Source: Oasisia sp. SBJ-2009 | Taxonomy: Eukaryota > Annelida > Polychaeta > Sabellida > Siboglinidae | DNA: 64,000 nucleotides | Reading direction: 5' to 3' | NCBI GenBank assembly: GCA_964017155.1 | Contig: OZ024854.1 | Span: 52,381,096 to 52,445,095 of the forward strand | In this document: positions 11,451-23,120 of the stretch, in pieces | Layout: each line of letters starts with the position of its first letter | How positions within the stretch are numbered: position 1 is the first letter of the stretch | Position numbers and translations under genes: made by a program | Notes under the pieces: model-generated | What the model saw: only the letters and a program-made list of their open reading frames with translations | Told to the model about the DNA's origin: nothing | The model's database searches: none

Positions 11451-12363
11451 GGAAACTGAAGGGTAACAAATGAACCACTTTGTGTGTGCTATGAAGGAGA
11501 AAGGTTTACCATGGCAGGCGTCACCAGGTGTCATTATTGTCAAATGATGCATAATAGTAATGTGTGAGATTGTATGCCAAAGTCAGTGTCATAACATATA
11601 TATTTTGCCTGCTAGGTACTATGGGAAATCTATTGATGTAAAAATATTTAACTGCGGAAATAGCTTCAATGAATGTCATTTAACCAAGATGTTGACCTCC
11701 AGCCAAAACACTAGTTATTATTTTGAGAATAATTTTAAACCCTAGAGCAATGAAGCTCAGCGTTAATTAAAATGTGAATATTTGTTTATGCACATATTGA
11801 TCAATTTTTCCAAGTCTAACAAGTAATCATGGATCTAGAGCAATTGTATTTTTAATGATTTACTATTACAGCCACATGATCGGTCAATGAACCTTACCAA
11901 GGTACATTGTAGTTCCTTCTAATTTGACCAATGGTCTACTTCACGTGTTATGGTCATGCAGTGACATTGGTCAAGGCCGGGTCAGTGAATGTCCTGCTAT
12001 ATTTCAAAAGAGGTGGCACAGACAGGGCATAGGTGAGTGAAGTGTCTGTAATCAAGTGAATCATTTTGATCATTGCTGAATTAAATTGATCATGTGAGAG
12101 TTCTTACTCTTACATTTTTAACGTTTCTATGAACAAATATCTAAAGTCTGACCGGTCGTTAACAAACAATAGCAATGTGAGTGTAACTTACTTCCATAGA
12201 TACCCTCAATGTTGCTAGCTTTTTTGTAATTACAACTTTTCAACATATGACCCTTCTCATGAATTCTATAAAATGGCCACAATTTAAGAGATTTCTCCTG
12301 ATGATCTTAACAAACTGGAAATGCATTCCATAGAGTTGGTGCAGAAATATTCAACCAACTCTC
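11451..12363. other. Unassigned AT-rich DNA
   Basis: No gene or repeat recognised. Confidence 0.4.
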
Positions 12364-12570
12364 ACACATAGACATGCATGCACTTGCACATTCGTGCACA
12401 CATGCATGCACATATGCACACACACTCATACACAAACAAACACAAACATACAAACATACTCACAAACACACACACACAAACACACACACAGACACACACA
12501 AATGCACGCAAACACACGCAAACACACGCAAACACACGCAAACACACGCAAACACACACACACACACATG
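12364..12570. repeat. CA-rich compound microsatellite
   Basis: An (CA)n-dominated tract with interspersed cacgcaaa units (an 8-10 bp sub-repeat near 12505-12555). Open frames on both strands here are simple-sequence artefacts. Confidence 0.95.
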
Positions 12571-12599
12571 ATGCATTCAAAGGTCACCCTGCCCTCTAG

Positions 12600-13985
12600 G
12601 TGCGGTCAGTCAGTGTCCATCTGTCCTCCTCCACCAGCAGTCACGATCAACACTTGAACACAAGGTGGAGGTGACAAAACAGTAGCCATTGTTTCACTTG
12701 GACTGACCGTACAGGTCAACATGGTTATTTTGAGAGAGACAACATTTGGAGAGCAGCAGTTTGAGTTGTCTTAGTTAATATTTAACGATTGACCTTGTCT
12801 GCATGAGTACCAGCCTTGCACTGCGATGGCATGGAACACGATGGGTGACTGGGTCTCCTGGGATTGCTCTTGTTCAAACAAAACAATTGTATTATTTAAA
12901 TCACATTAATTTAGCTTTGCAGCCAGCAGCATTGTTAGACGACTAAGTGCATTAAGAGTGTATCATTACCATTAAATTAGCATGAGAGTGGTAAGTGATC
13001 GGTAAACAGATCTGTGTACCCGCAACAGACTAATTGGTGCCCGTCATACGTGCAATGTTTTACGTTATGTAACTGTCGACATGTGATGATGGAATGTGAA
13101 TTGGGCAATAATAGACCAGGTCTGCCATTTATACGTTAAAAAACGAATTTGTTATTAATTGACTGCTTGTTTGGAATGTGAGAGCAGTTAGGGCTAGTTC
13201 TTCCTTTGTCGTCCAAGAAACAGGACTCGCTGGTTAAGACAATAAACTGCCCATCCAGTCACCAGCTACTGCCCAAGTCATTATACATTGTGTTTTTACT
13301 ATTTTGTTATATCTATGGTAAATGGGTACTATACTAAATGTAACTTGTGTCTTGTTTTTCTGCAAAAAGTAGATAAATCTTCTTTAAGAAACTGCAGTTA
13401 ATATTAAGGATGATTCTGGTTATAATGAAATTTTTTATTGTATTGGCATAAGGGTCTTCCAAGCTTTGTTTCATTACTCAGAGATTACATTGGCTGTTTA
13501 TACTGCTGAATATAGTATATTCTTAATTGTGTGTCTAATCTTACATCATTTAAACAATATGTGTGTATATAAAATAGGTTTCTTTGTATGTACTGCATTG
13601 TTTAGTTTGAAAAGGGCACAATGCCTTTCAAGTCATGACAGCTATCACAATTTATTGCAATTGAGTAAACATTACTGGTAGTCACAGTTCTAGTTCTTCC
13701 TCACTGCCCACGGCTGTGGTTAATATCAGGTTGTTCTGCATTCTGTGACTTTGTTCGACAAGTCTCCCTTATGTGGGTGTATACATAAGATTACATGGAA
13801 ATGCACAAATAACTTTTTACAGCCGTTGGGTTATTTCTGTGGTCTTAAACTCAACTGAAGCCAGACTTGCAATGAAAAAAATGCCCAATGCTCTCATTTG
13901 TATGTATTTTTGTATTATTGAGTTGGTGATTATTTATTATTAATGTGATTACTAAAATTGGAATTCTTAGAAACTATTCACCAGG
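12600..13985. other. Unassigned DNA
   Basis: No supported gene or mobile element. Confidence 0.4.
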
Positions 13986-14014
13986 CTGTGATCATTATCG
14001 GCTCATGTACTTGA

Positions 14015-17000
14015 CTTAATGTGTGTGTGAGTGATAGAACTGAGACAGAGATGACAGACGAGTACGTCTATATGTAAGCGATAGAACTGAGACAGAGGTC
14101 TGACAGACGAGTACGTCTACATGTAAGTGATAGAACTGAGACAGAGGTCTGACAGACGAGTAGGTCTATATGTAAGTGATAGAACTGAGACAGAGGTCTG
14201 ACAGACGAGTAGGTCTATATGTAAACAATAGAACTGAGACAGAGGTCTGACAGACGAGTAGGTCTATATGTAAACAATAGAACTGAGACAGAGGTCTGAC
14301 AGACGAGTACATATATATGTAAGTGATAGAACTGAGACAGAGATGACAGACGAGTAGGTCTATATGTAAACAATAGAACTGAGACAGAGATGACAGACGA
14401 GTACGTCTATATGTAAACGATAGAACTGAAACAGAGGTCTGACAGACGAGTACGTCTATATGTAAGTGATAGAACTGAGACAGAGGTCTGACAGACGAGT
14501 AGGTCTATATGTAAGTGATAGAACTGAGACAGAGGTCTGACAGATGAGTAGGTCTATATGTAAACAATAGAACTGAGACAGAGGTCTGACAGACGAGTAG
14601 GTCTATATGTAAGTGATAGAACTGAGACAGAGGTCTGACAGACGAGTAGGTCTATATGTAAGCGATAGAACTGAGACAGAGATGAAAGACGAGTAGGTCT
14701 ATATGTAAGCGATAGAACTGAGACAGAGGTCTGACAGAAGAGTAGGTCTATATGTAAGTGATAGAACTGAGACAGAGGTCTGACAGATGAGTAGGTCTAT
14801 ATGTAAGTGATAGAACTGAGACAGAGGTCTGACAAACAAGTAGGTCTATATGTAAGTGATAGAACTGAGACAGAGGTCTGACAGACGAGTAGGTCTATAT
14901 GTAAGCGATAGAACTGAGACAGAGGTCTGACAGATGAGTAGGTCTATATGTAAACAATAGAACTGAGACAGAGGTCTGACAGACGAGTAGGTCTATATGT
15001 AAGCGATAGAACTGAGACAGAGGTCTGACAGATGAGTAGGTCTATATGTAAACAATAGAACTGAGACAGAGGTCTGACAGACGAGTAGGTCTATATGTAA
15101 ACGATAGAACTGAGACAGAGGTCTGACAGACGAGTAGGTCTATATGTAAGCGATAGAACTGAGACAGAGGTCTGACAGATGAGTAGGTCTATATGTAAAC
15201 AATAGAACTGAGACAGAGGTCTGACAGACGAGTAGGTCTATATGTAAACAATAGAACTGAGACAGGTCTGACAGACGAGTAGGTCTATATGTAAACAATA
15301 GAACTGAGACAGAGGTCTGACAGACGAGTACGTATATATGTAAGCGATAGAACTGAGACAGAGGTCTGACAGATAAGTAGGTCTATATGTAAACAATAGA
15401 ACTGAGACAGGTCTGACAGACGAGTAGGTCTATATGTAAACAATAGAACTGAGACAGAGGTCTGACAGACGAGTACGTATATATGTAAGCGATAGAACTG
15501 AGACAGAGGTCTGACAGATAAGTAGGTCTATATGTAAACAATAGAACTGAGACAGAGGTCTGACAGACGAGTAGGTCTATATGTAAACGATAGAACTGAG
15601 ACAGAGGTCTGACAGACGAGTACGTATATATGTAAGCGATAGAACTGAGACAGAGGTCTGACAGACGAGTAGGTCTATATGTAAACAATAGAACTGAGAC
15701 AGAGGTCTGCCAGACGAGTAGGTCTATATGTAAGCGATAGAACTGAGACAGAGGTCTGACAGATGAGTAGGTCTATATGTAAACAATAGAACTGAGACAG
15801 AGGTCTGACAGACGAGTATGTCTATATGTAAGCGATAGAACTGAGACAGAGGTCTGACAGATGAGTAGGTCTATATGTAAACAATAGAACTGAGACAGAT
15901 GTCTGACAGACGAGTACATCTATATGTAAGCGATAGAACTGAGACAGAGGTCTGACAGACGAGTACGTATATATGTAAGCGATAGAACTGAGACAGAGGT
16001 CTGACAGATGAGTAGGTCTATATGTAAACAATAGAACTGAGACAGATGTCTGACAGATGAGTACGTCTATATGTAAGCGATAGAACTGAGACAGAGGTCT
16101 GACCGACGAGTACGTCTATATGTAAGCGATAGAACTGAGACAGAGGTCTGACAGACGAGTACGTATATATGTAAGCGATAGAACTGAGACAGAGGTCTGA
16201 CAGACGAGTAGGTCTATATGTAAGCGATAGAACTGAGACAGAGGTCTGACAGACGAGTAGGTCTATATGTAAGCGATAGAACTGAGACAGAGGTCTGACA
16301 GACGAGTAGGTCTATATGTAAGTGATAGAACTGAGACAGAGATGAAAGACGAGTAGGTCTATATGTAAGCGATAGAACTGAGACAGAGGTCTGACAGAAG
16401 AGTAGGTCTATATGTAAGTGATAGAACTGAGACAGAGGTCTGACAGATGAGTAGGTCTATATGTAAGTGATAGAACTGAGACAGAGGTCTGACAAACAAG
16501 TAGGTCTATATGTAAGTGATAGAACTGAGACAGAGGTCTGACAGACGAGTAGGTCTATATGTAAGTGATAGAACTGAGACAGAGATGAAAGACGAGTAGG
16601 TCTATATGTAAGCGATAGAACTGAGACAGAGGTCTGACAGACGAGTAGGTCTATATGTAAGTGATAGAACTGAGACAGCGGTCTGACAGACGAGTAGGTC
16701 TATATGTATGTGATAGAACTGAGACAGAGGTCTGACAGACGAGTAGGTCTATATGTAAGTGATAGAACTGAGACAGAGATGAAAGACGAGTAGGTCTATA
16801 TGTAAGCGATAGAACTGAGACAGAGGTCTGACAGACGAGTAGGTCTATATGTATGTGATAGAACTGAGACAGAGGTCTGACAGACGAGTAGGTCGATATG
16901 TATGTGATAGAACTGAGACAGAGATGAAAGACGAGTAGGTCTATATGTAAGCGATAGAACTGAGACAGAGGTCTGACAGACGAGTAGGTCTATATGTATG

Positions 17001-17387
17001 TGATAGAACTGAGACAGAGGTCTGACAGACGAGTAGGTCTATATGTATGTGATAGAACTGAGACAGAGGTCTGACAGACGAGTAGGTCTATATGTATGTG
17101 ATAGAACTGAGACAGAGGTCTGACAGACGAGTAGGTCTATATGTATGTGATAGAACTGAGACAGAGGTCTGACAGACGAGTAGGTCTATATGTATGTGAT
17201 AGAACTGAGACAGAGGTCTGACAGACGAGTAGGTCTATATGTATGTGATAGAACTGAGACAGAGGTCTGACAGACGAGTAGGTCTATATGTATGTGATAG
17301 AACTGAGACAGAGGTCTGACAGACAAGTAGGTCTATATGTAAGCGATAGAACTGAGACAGAGGTCTGACAGACGAGTAGGTCTATAT
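14015..17387. repeat. 49-bp satellite, main block (about 69 copies)
   Basis: The unit begins gatagaactgagacagaggt and continues ctgacagacgagtaggtcta, then tatgtaagt. A shorter 47-bp form has agagatga in place of agaggtctga. Variants at the end of the unit (gtaagt, gtaagc, gtaaac, gtatgt) are regionally clustered, with gtatgt dominating after about 16700. The array continues beyond the LINE at 19316. Confidence 0.97.
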
Positions 17388-19315
17388 TTAACAAGATTTA
17401 ACAAGATTGCCACCTAGAGAATCAACTCTAGATGGCAGGTGGACAAGGAAGCCGTTTGGCTTATCGAGAGTCCAACCTATCTATCTAAGTATACCCTGCC
17501 CGTCTTAGGTATATGTCAATTTTATTTTTAAACATATTAACACTTCTAGCACCTACACAATCAGCTGATAATTTGTTCCATTCGTTTACTATTCTTTGGG
17601 AAAATGAAAATTGTCTAATATCTAGTCTACACTGCTTCTTTGCTAATGCAACTCCATGTCCTCTAGTCCTTCTCTCTTCCTTGACCGTGAAAAAAATATT
17701 TCTGTCAATATTTTCATACCCATTCAATATTTTAAAAACCTCAATCTGATCTCCTCTCAATCTTCTGGTTTCTAGTGTTGTTAGACCACATTCTTTTAGA
17801 CGCATTTCATAACTAATATTACTGAGTTTTGGTATCATTTTTGTTGCTCTCCTTTGTACTCTTTCTAGCATATCAATATCCTTCTTGCGATATGGCCTCC
17901 ATGCTTGTATACAATATTCTAAATGAGGCCTAACTATTGTTTTATAAAGCGGTATTATTAGTTCTTTTTCTTTGTATACTATATTTCGCCTAATTAATCC
18001 AAGAATTTGGTTTGCCTTCGCTGCTGCAATTCCACACTGCTCTGATACCTTCATGTCAGCACTAATGGTTAAACCTAAGTCCTTTTCCTTTACAGTAGTA
18101 TTTAGTACAGTACCTCCCATTGTATATTGTGCATTTTCATTCCCATGTCCTGTGTGGAGGCACTTACACTTTCCAAAGTTAAACAGCATTTGCCATTTCT
18201 CAGACCATTCTATCAACTTATTTAGGTCATCTTGTAAATGCTGTCTATCTGCATCACTTTTTATTTTCCTAAACACTTTTGTGTCGTCCGCAAACTTCAA
18301 CACCTTGCTTGTTATGTCATCATCCAAATCATTGATATATATTAAGAATAAAATAGGTCCCAATACTGATCCTTGCGGTACTCCACTCAAAACAGATTTC
18401 CAATTTGAAACCTCCCCATCAACTACTACTCTTTGTCTTCTATCAATAAGCCATTTTTCTATCCAGTTAATCATACTATTTCCTATGCCATGGGCCTTTA
18501 GTTTAAGTAGTAATCTTTGGTGTGGCACTTTGTCAAAGGCTTTTTCAAAATCTAAGTAGATTATATCTACTGGTGATCCCTCATCTACCCACTTTGTGTC
18601 ATCTTCCAAAAAACATAACATATTTGTTAAGCATGACCTCGCTTTTAAAAACCCATGTTGAGATGTGTTTATCAATTTATTTTTAACAAGAAAATCAACC
18701 AAGTGATCTTTAATTAGTCTTTCTAATAGTTTACAAATCACCGATGTTAAACTCACTGGTCTATAGTTCTCTGACTTGCTTCTTGATCCTTTTTTAAATA
18801 ATGGTATGATGTTTGCTTCTTTCCATTCTACCGGGACCACTCCTTTCTCTAATGCCAAATTGAACACTGTTGCAAGTGGTATGCTAATTTGTTCTACAAT
18901 TTCCAGTAGTAATTTGGGAGGAATCCCATCCACTCCTGGTGATTTATTATCCTTCATATCTCTTATTTTCATAGCTACCATTTTTGGGGTTACAGTTAGT
19001 TGTCCTAAATAGTCACACTCTCTCCCTTCGAACTTAGTCTCTAGTACTGGTAATGTACTAATATCTTCCCTGGTAAACACCGAACTAAAGTATTCATTTA
19101 GGTTTTCTGCCATTAAGAATCCCTCCGTTATTATGTTTCCATCACTACCTTCTAGTGGCCCGACCTTATCTTGAACTTTCTGTTTACTTCGAACATACGC
19201 ATAAAAACTCTTGCTGTCATGTTTTATGTTGAAAGCAATTTTTTGTTCATAGCTTCTCTTCGAATTTCTAATTTCAGCTGTAGCTTGATTAAGTGCTTCT
19301 TTATAAATGGCATAG
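17388..19315 (-). mobile_element. 5'-truncated CR1/jockey-like LINE in satellite
   Basis: A 1.9-kb non-LTR retrotransposon inserted in the 49-bp satellite. Satellite sequence ends at ...tctatat (17387) and resumes at tatgtatgtgatag (19316), so a target duplication of about 3 bp (tat) is possible. On the minus strand the 5' end enters directly in the coding frame (truncation). The 3' end has a stem-loop (tgccatctagag / ctctaggtggca around a 6-nt loop). It then finishes with two copies of a 10-bp unit (taaatcttgt) and a final taaa instead of poly(A). Intact coding sequence implies recent insertion. Confidence 0.92.
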
Positions 19316-19317
19316 TA
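17485..19317 (-). CDS. LINE ORF2 reverse transcriptase (5'-truncated, intact frame)
   Basis: This is the reverse transcriptase of a CR1/jockey-group LINE; the full protein would copy element RNA at the nick site. The frame is open without stops or shifts for about 610 codons from the insertion edge. The first ATG is at 19113, giving 542 residues, but coding similarity continues upstream (YKEALNQATAEIRNSK, DSKSFYAYVRSKQ), so that ATG is unlikely to be the native start. The usual RT blocks follow in order: SPGVDGIPPKLL, ENYRPVSLTSVICKLLE, QHGFLKARSC, DIIYLDFEKAFDKVPHQRLL, LSGVPQGSVLGPILFLIYIN, and the catalytic FADDTK. The late blocks are PHLEYCIQAWRP and QRRATKMIP. The C-terminal FSFSQRIVNEWNKL ends in a complete stop. 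The N-terminal endonuclease domain is missing, so the copy cannot retrotranspose by itself. Confidence 0.95.
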   Translation of the reverse strand, partial: YYAIYKEALNQATAEIRNSKRSYEQKIAFNIKHDSKSFYAYVRSKQKVQDKVGPLEGSDGNIITEGFLMAENLNEYFSSVFTREDISTLPVLETKFEGRECDYLGQLTVTPKMVAMKIRDMKDNKSPGVDGIPPKLLLEIVEQISIPLATVFNLALEKGVVPVEWKEANIIPLFKKGSRSKSENYRPVSLTSVICKLLERLIKDHLVDFLVKNKLINTSQHGFLKARSCLTNMLCFLEDDTKWVDEGSPVDIIYLDFEKAFDKVPHQRLLLKLKAHGIGNSMINWIEKWLIDRRQRVVVDGEVSNWKSVLSGVPQGSVLGPILFLIYINDLDDDITSKVLKFADDTKVFRKIKSDADRQHLQDDLNKLIEWSEKWQMLFNFGKCKCLHTGHGNENAQYTMGGTVLNTTVKEKDLGLTISADMKVSEQCGIAAAKANQILGLIRRNIVYKEKELIIPLYKTIVRPHLEYCIQAWRPYRKKDIDMLERVQRRATKMIPKLSNISYEMRLKECGLTTLETRRLRGDQIEVFKILNGYENIDRNIFFTVKEERRTRGHGVALAKKQCRLDIRQFSFSQRIVNEWNKLSADCVGARSVNMFKNKIDIYLRRAGYT

Positions 19318-19695
19318 TGTATGTGATAGAACTGAGACAGAGGTCTGACAGACGAGTAGGTCTATATGAATGTGATAGAACTGAGACAGAGGTCTGACAG
19401 ATGAGTAGGTCTATATGTATGTGATAGAACTGAGACAGATATCTGACAGACGAGTAGGTCTATATGTAAGCGATAGAACTGAGACAGAGGTCTGACAGAC
19501 GAGTATGTCTATATGTATGTGATAGAACTGAGACAGAGGTCTGACAGATGAGTAGGTCTATATGTAAGCGATAGAACTGAGACAGAGGTCTGACAGACGA
19601 GTAGGTCTATATGTAAACGATAGAACTGAGACAGAGGTCTGACAGACGAATAGACCTAGATGTAGGCTGTAGAACTGAGACAGAGGTCTGCAGCA
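19316..19695. repeat. 49-bp satellite, block right of the LINE
   Basis: About eight more copies of the same 49-bp unit, mostly with the gtatgt ending seen at the left border of the LINE. The last copies decay (tagacctagatgtaggctgt). Together with 14015-17387 it forms one array split by the insertion. Confidence 0.95.
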
Positions 19696-19875
19696 CACTG
19701 CCCTGTCACTGGACATCCTCTGCAGGGTGCAGGAGCTCGTCATCTTGCAGTGGTCAGGGGAATCTTCTCAATCCTGACCTTCACTCTCTTTTTTCAATTT
19801 ATTTGCATCTAAAAAGTCAGTTTAGATTTAGAATAGTTGTCGGAGGTGACAAGTCATGTGTGGTAGGGTTTGCAC

Positions 19876-20209
19876 CAGGGGAAGGGTGGGGCAGGGTGGG
19901 ACAGGGTGGGACTGGGGACAGGGTGGGGCAGGGTGGGACAGGGTGGGGCAGGGTGGGACAGGGTGGGGCAGGGTGGGACAGGGTGGGACAGGGTGGGGCA
20001 GGGTGGGGCAGGGTGGGGCAGGGTGGGGCAGGATGGGACAGGGTGGGGCAGGGTGGGGCAGGGTGGGGCAGGGTGGGGCAGGATGGGACAGGGTGGGGCA
20101 GGGTGGGACAGGGTGGGGCAGGATGGGACAGGGTGGGGCAGGGTGGGGCAGGGTGGGGCAGGGTGGGGCAGGATGGGACAGGGTGGGGCAGGGTGGGGCA
20201 GGGTGGGCA
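19876..20209. repeat. G-rich 10-bp minisatellite, about 33 copies
   Basis: The unit gggtggggca has variants gggtgggaca and ggatgggaca. The plus strand carries continuous runs of three to four G separated by one to three bases, which fits the G-quadruplex pattern along the entire array. Long open frames on both strands are repeat artefacts. Confidence 0.97.
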
Positions 20210-20640
20210 GTAATTTGTTCATAATAAATAATTTACTAGAAACATAGGTATTGATGGAGTATATGGCTGCTACGTTCAATGTATTCTTTGTATACACAGT
20301 GTACATGTTCATGTGTTGACACTTCAGCATGAAACAGAGACATATCAACAATGTGTTTATTTGCTTGTAGTGTGACACGTACGTCATATTTAAATAAATA
20401 AGTAATATTTTTTCTGACTAAAATATTATGCCAGCTATAGCTAATTTAGATAGGTCGGCAATTGGAAAGTCAGCTAGATAGCCAGCTGAATCCAGCTAGT
20501 AGCTATCCTGTCAAATATTAACCAGTTAGTTAGCCAGCCAACAAGACAGGTAGCAAGATAGAAAGCAGCTGGTTGCCAGATAGCCAGATAGCCAAACAAC
20601 CAATTAGTCAACCAGCCAGTCAGAATTTCAGAATCACGCT
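20210..20640. other. AT-rich DNA, then degenerate CCAGC/CAGATAG repeats
   Basis: The 5' half is AT-rich. From about 20440 to 20620 there are loosely repeated words (agccag, agatagccag, ccagccaac). They resemble the regular array at 24036-25152 and may be a decayed relative. Confidence 0.6.
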
Positions 20641-20679
20641 GCTTGCCTTCATAGGATGGACACATATATAACAGCCATG

Positions 20680-20681
<2 letters not shown>

Positions 20682-20748
<67 letters not shown>

Positions 20749-20765
20749 ACACACACACACACAAC

Positions 20766-20816
<51 letters not shown>

Positions 20817-20843
20817 ACACACAGACACACACACACTATGTAG
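20682..20843. repeat. (CA)n microsatellite
   Basis: Nearly pure CA dinucleotide tract with few interruptions. Confidence 0.97.
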
Positions 20844-20844
20844 T

Positions 20845-21735
20845 CTTGTATTTGGTATTCATAAATGCACACATTTTAATGAGATCTCCACTCAGACAAA
20901 GATATGACTAGATAAACAATACTGTACTGAAACAAAGAAAAAGAGATTTCTCGAAGCATGTGATGCACTCGGCTGTGTATCAGTCACTATACATAGTTGT
21001 TTTCTCAAAAACAAACCATAGCATATATCACAGAGTCACATCAACTGGAAACTAATATGTTTCCAGCTGCATCAATCATTAAATATATTACAGTGCTGTA
21101 ATACTTGTTTGTGCGTCGTCCTGTTGGTTCAGGGTATTTCAATTCTTTGGTTCTGCTCCTGGACTAGTCATTGGGACCTGATTATGGACCACAATGTCAA
21201 ACACTTCTCCGCTATACAAGGCACAAACAGGTGGGCCAGATTGGGCAATTCTAACCGAGTTATTCATCTCAGGTTTTTACAATGAAACATATGGACATAG
21301 AAACAGCTGCACCTGAATACCCAAATTAATTGGCTTTTTGGGATGGAACAAGCACTCAGTCAGCTGACTTAGACCACACAAACAACTGACATTACAGGAG
21401 GGAACAAATTAATACTCAGTCAGTTGACTTAGACACCACAAACAAGTTACACCCATCATTCACACTGCCCAGCCCTGGGTGTCGCCCACCCGTAGGATTT
21501 GTAGCACAAACACACAAGATTCGTTGACAAACCCATTCGACCAGCATCTACAGGTTCGTGCAACGACAGGAAGTAGCCATGCAACCTGAGATGTACCGAG
21601 ATGTATTGTTGAGATGTTTTAAGGCTATATATCAATCAACCATTGCATGTCACATGCTGTCTGGTGAGGTTTGTGTTACACCCATTTCGCTGGTGCATTT
21701 CCCACACAGGACTGTGCTAACACTTTGATCAGCTA
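20845..21735. other. Unassigned DNA downstream of the GPCR gene
   Basis: No gene recognised. A roughly 60-bp segment ending in cactcagtcagctgacttag is repeated once (near 21350-21380 and 21413-21435). Confidence 0.4.
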
Positions 21736-21736
21736 G

Positions 21737-22080
21737 AAGTTCATCCACGTGTGAAGTTCATCCACGTGTGAAGTTCATCCACGTGTGATGTCACTGTGAC
21801 TGAGATCTTCACTTGAGTTATACCAGCATTCATCTTCAGTACCAATGGGCTGATGAAGTGATGTACACGTACACTCAGTGCTGGTAGATTGTCTTGGACA
21901 CTGTGCCACTGAGTTAATAAAGCATCACTTCCACCAGTTGTGAGTTGATGAAGTATCACTTGCACCAATTGTGAGTTGATGAAGTATCACTTCCACCAAT
22001 TGTGAGTTGATGAAGTATCACTACCACCAATTGTGAGTTGATGAAGTATCACTTGCACCAATTGTGAGTTGATGAAGTGT
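21737..22080. repeat. Short arrays: 17-bp x3 and 31-bp x about 5
   Basis: agttcatccacgtgtga occurs three times at 21737-21787. Further on, a 31-bp unit beginning gttgatgaagtatcacttcc and ending accaattgtga recurs about five times (about 21915-22078), with c/g exchanges. Confidence 0.9.
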
Positions 22081-22757
22081 AACACCGTTGCTGATGACGT
22101 ATCATTTGCACCCAGTGTTGTCAAGTTAATGAAGTTGGCACCCAGTGCTACCGGGTGATGAAGTTGAGTTGATGTGGTACTGACTGCAGTACAGTGCTAC
22201 TGGGTTGATGATACTTAATTTGTGTAGCAGTGTTCCTGAGTTAATACTCCCTGCAAGTATTAATTTGGCAGTGCTTCACTGTTAATATTTTCTTAATATT
22301 AGTTCACATATATTTCTGTGCTCCTCAGTACTAATTGCCTGGCAGTGCTGCACACATCACATGGTATCACAGTACTGCTTTAAAGCTCTGACAGCACTCA
22401 CTGGCAGTACTGTTGTCTAAGAGTGCTGTCAATTCACAACCTATCTAATGTTTCAATACCTCAAGTTCACAACATTATCACTGCTGTGCTGTGCATTTCA
22501 CTTTGCATCACAATGTGTAGTGTGTACTGCCTGGTCCACACACATCACTCTGTATCATCACATTGTGTGGCAGTGCTGCACGATTCTCAGCATATTGTAT
22601 CACAGCACTGAACAGTTTGATTCACAGTATATCACAGTAGTTCATGGTTCAGTTCATTTATCACAATACATCACAATGAACACGACACTCTAACAGCCTT
22701 GCTGGGCAGTGCTGCAGGGTTCACATCATCACAGTACATGTAGTAGTACTGCAGAGT
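22081..22757 (-). other. Region 3' of the GPCR stop; putative 3' UTR
   Basis: This follows the GPCR stop codon on the minus strand. It is a diffuse low-complexity region with scattered words cagtgctg, cagtactg, tcacatcac and tcaca. No canonical AATAAA was found on the minus strand close to the stop, so the transcript end is unknown. Confidence 0.4.
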
Positions 22758-23120
22758 TCACACAGCACTCTCCGTGTGACAGAGTGGCTGGGAGTTCTGG
22801 GGAGAGTTTTGCGAGTTCTGTAACTGTTGTGTTTGAGTTTGTTCTCCGGATCGAGAACTCAACAGAGACACTTTGGAGAACTTGCGGTCGAAGCTGGTGC
22901 TTCGTTCGCGCTGGGTCAGTCGCCTCGACAACGTGCCCTTGTGACGCAACATGCACGCACTTTTGAAGAGGCTGATGTAGCTCTGTCTCATCTCACGCAT
23001 GCGCACCGCGTAGATGACAGGGTCACAGAGTGCATTCACGAGCAGCAGGTTGTACATGTAGCTGTCAACTTGACCGAGCACGTACATCCACCGCTGGACC
23101 ATCTCAGGGTTGACCTTCAC
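22758..23120 (-). CDS. Class A GPCR, coding exon 2 (TM7 and C-tail)
   Basis: This is the terminal coding exon of the receptor begun at 26148 and encodes residues 293-412 plus stop. It starts in phase 0 at 23120 directly after an acceptor AG (minus strand ...ctgtccccag), reading VKVNPEMVQR. TM7 is about residues 307-330 and holds LCDPVIYAVR, the DPxxY form of the NPxxY motif. Helix 8 follows (MREMRQSYISLF), with Cys348 as a possible palmitoylation site. The cytoplasmic tail is rich in Ser, Gln and Arg and ends CHTESAV. Joining to exon 1 restores a continuous ECL3 between TM6 and TM7, which strongly supports the splice. The first 13 bases of this exon are part of the unit repeated about 23 times in the intron. 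Confidence 0.9.
   Translation of the reverse strand: MKVNPEMVQRWMYVLGQVDSYMYNLLLVNALCDPVIYAVRMREMRQSYISLFKSACMLRHKGTLSRRLTQRERSTSFDRKFSKVSLLSSRSGEQTQTQQLQNSQNSPQNSQPLCHTESAV

Noticed and set aside
19854..20387. Pro/Cys-rich or Gly-rich proteins of 120-180 residues
   Set aside because: Simple translation of the 10-bp G-rich repeat in all frames.
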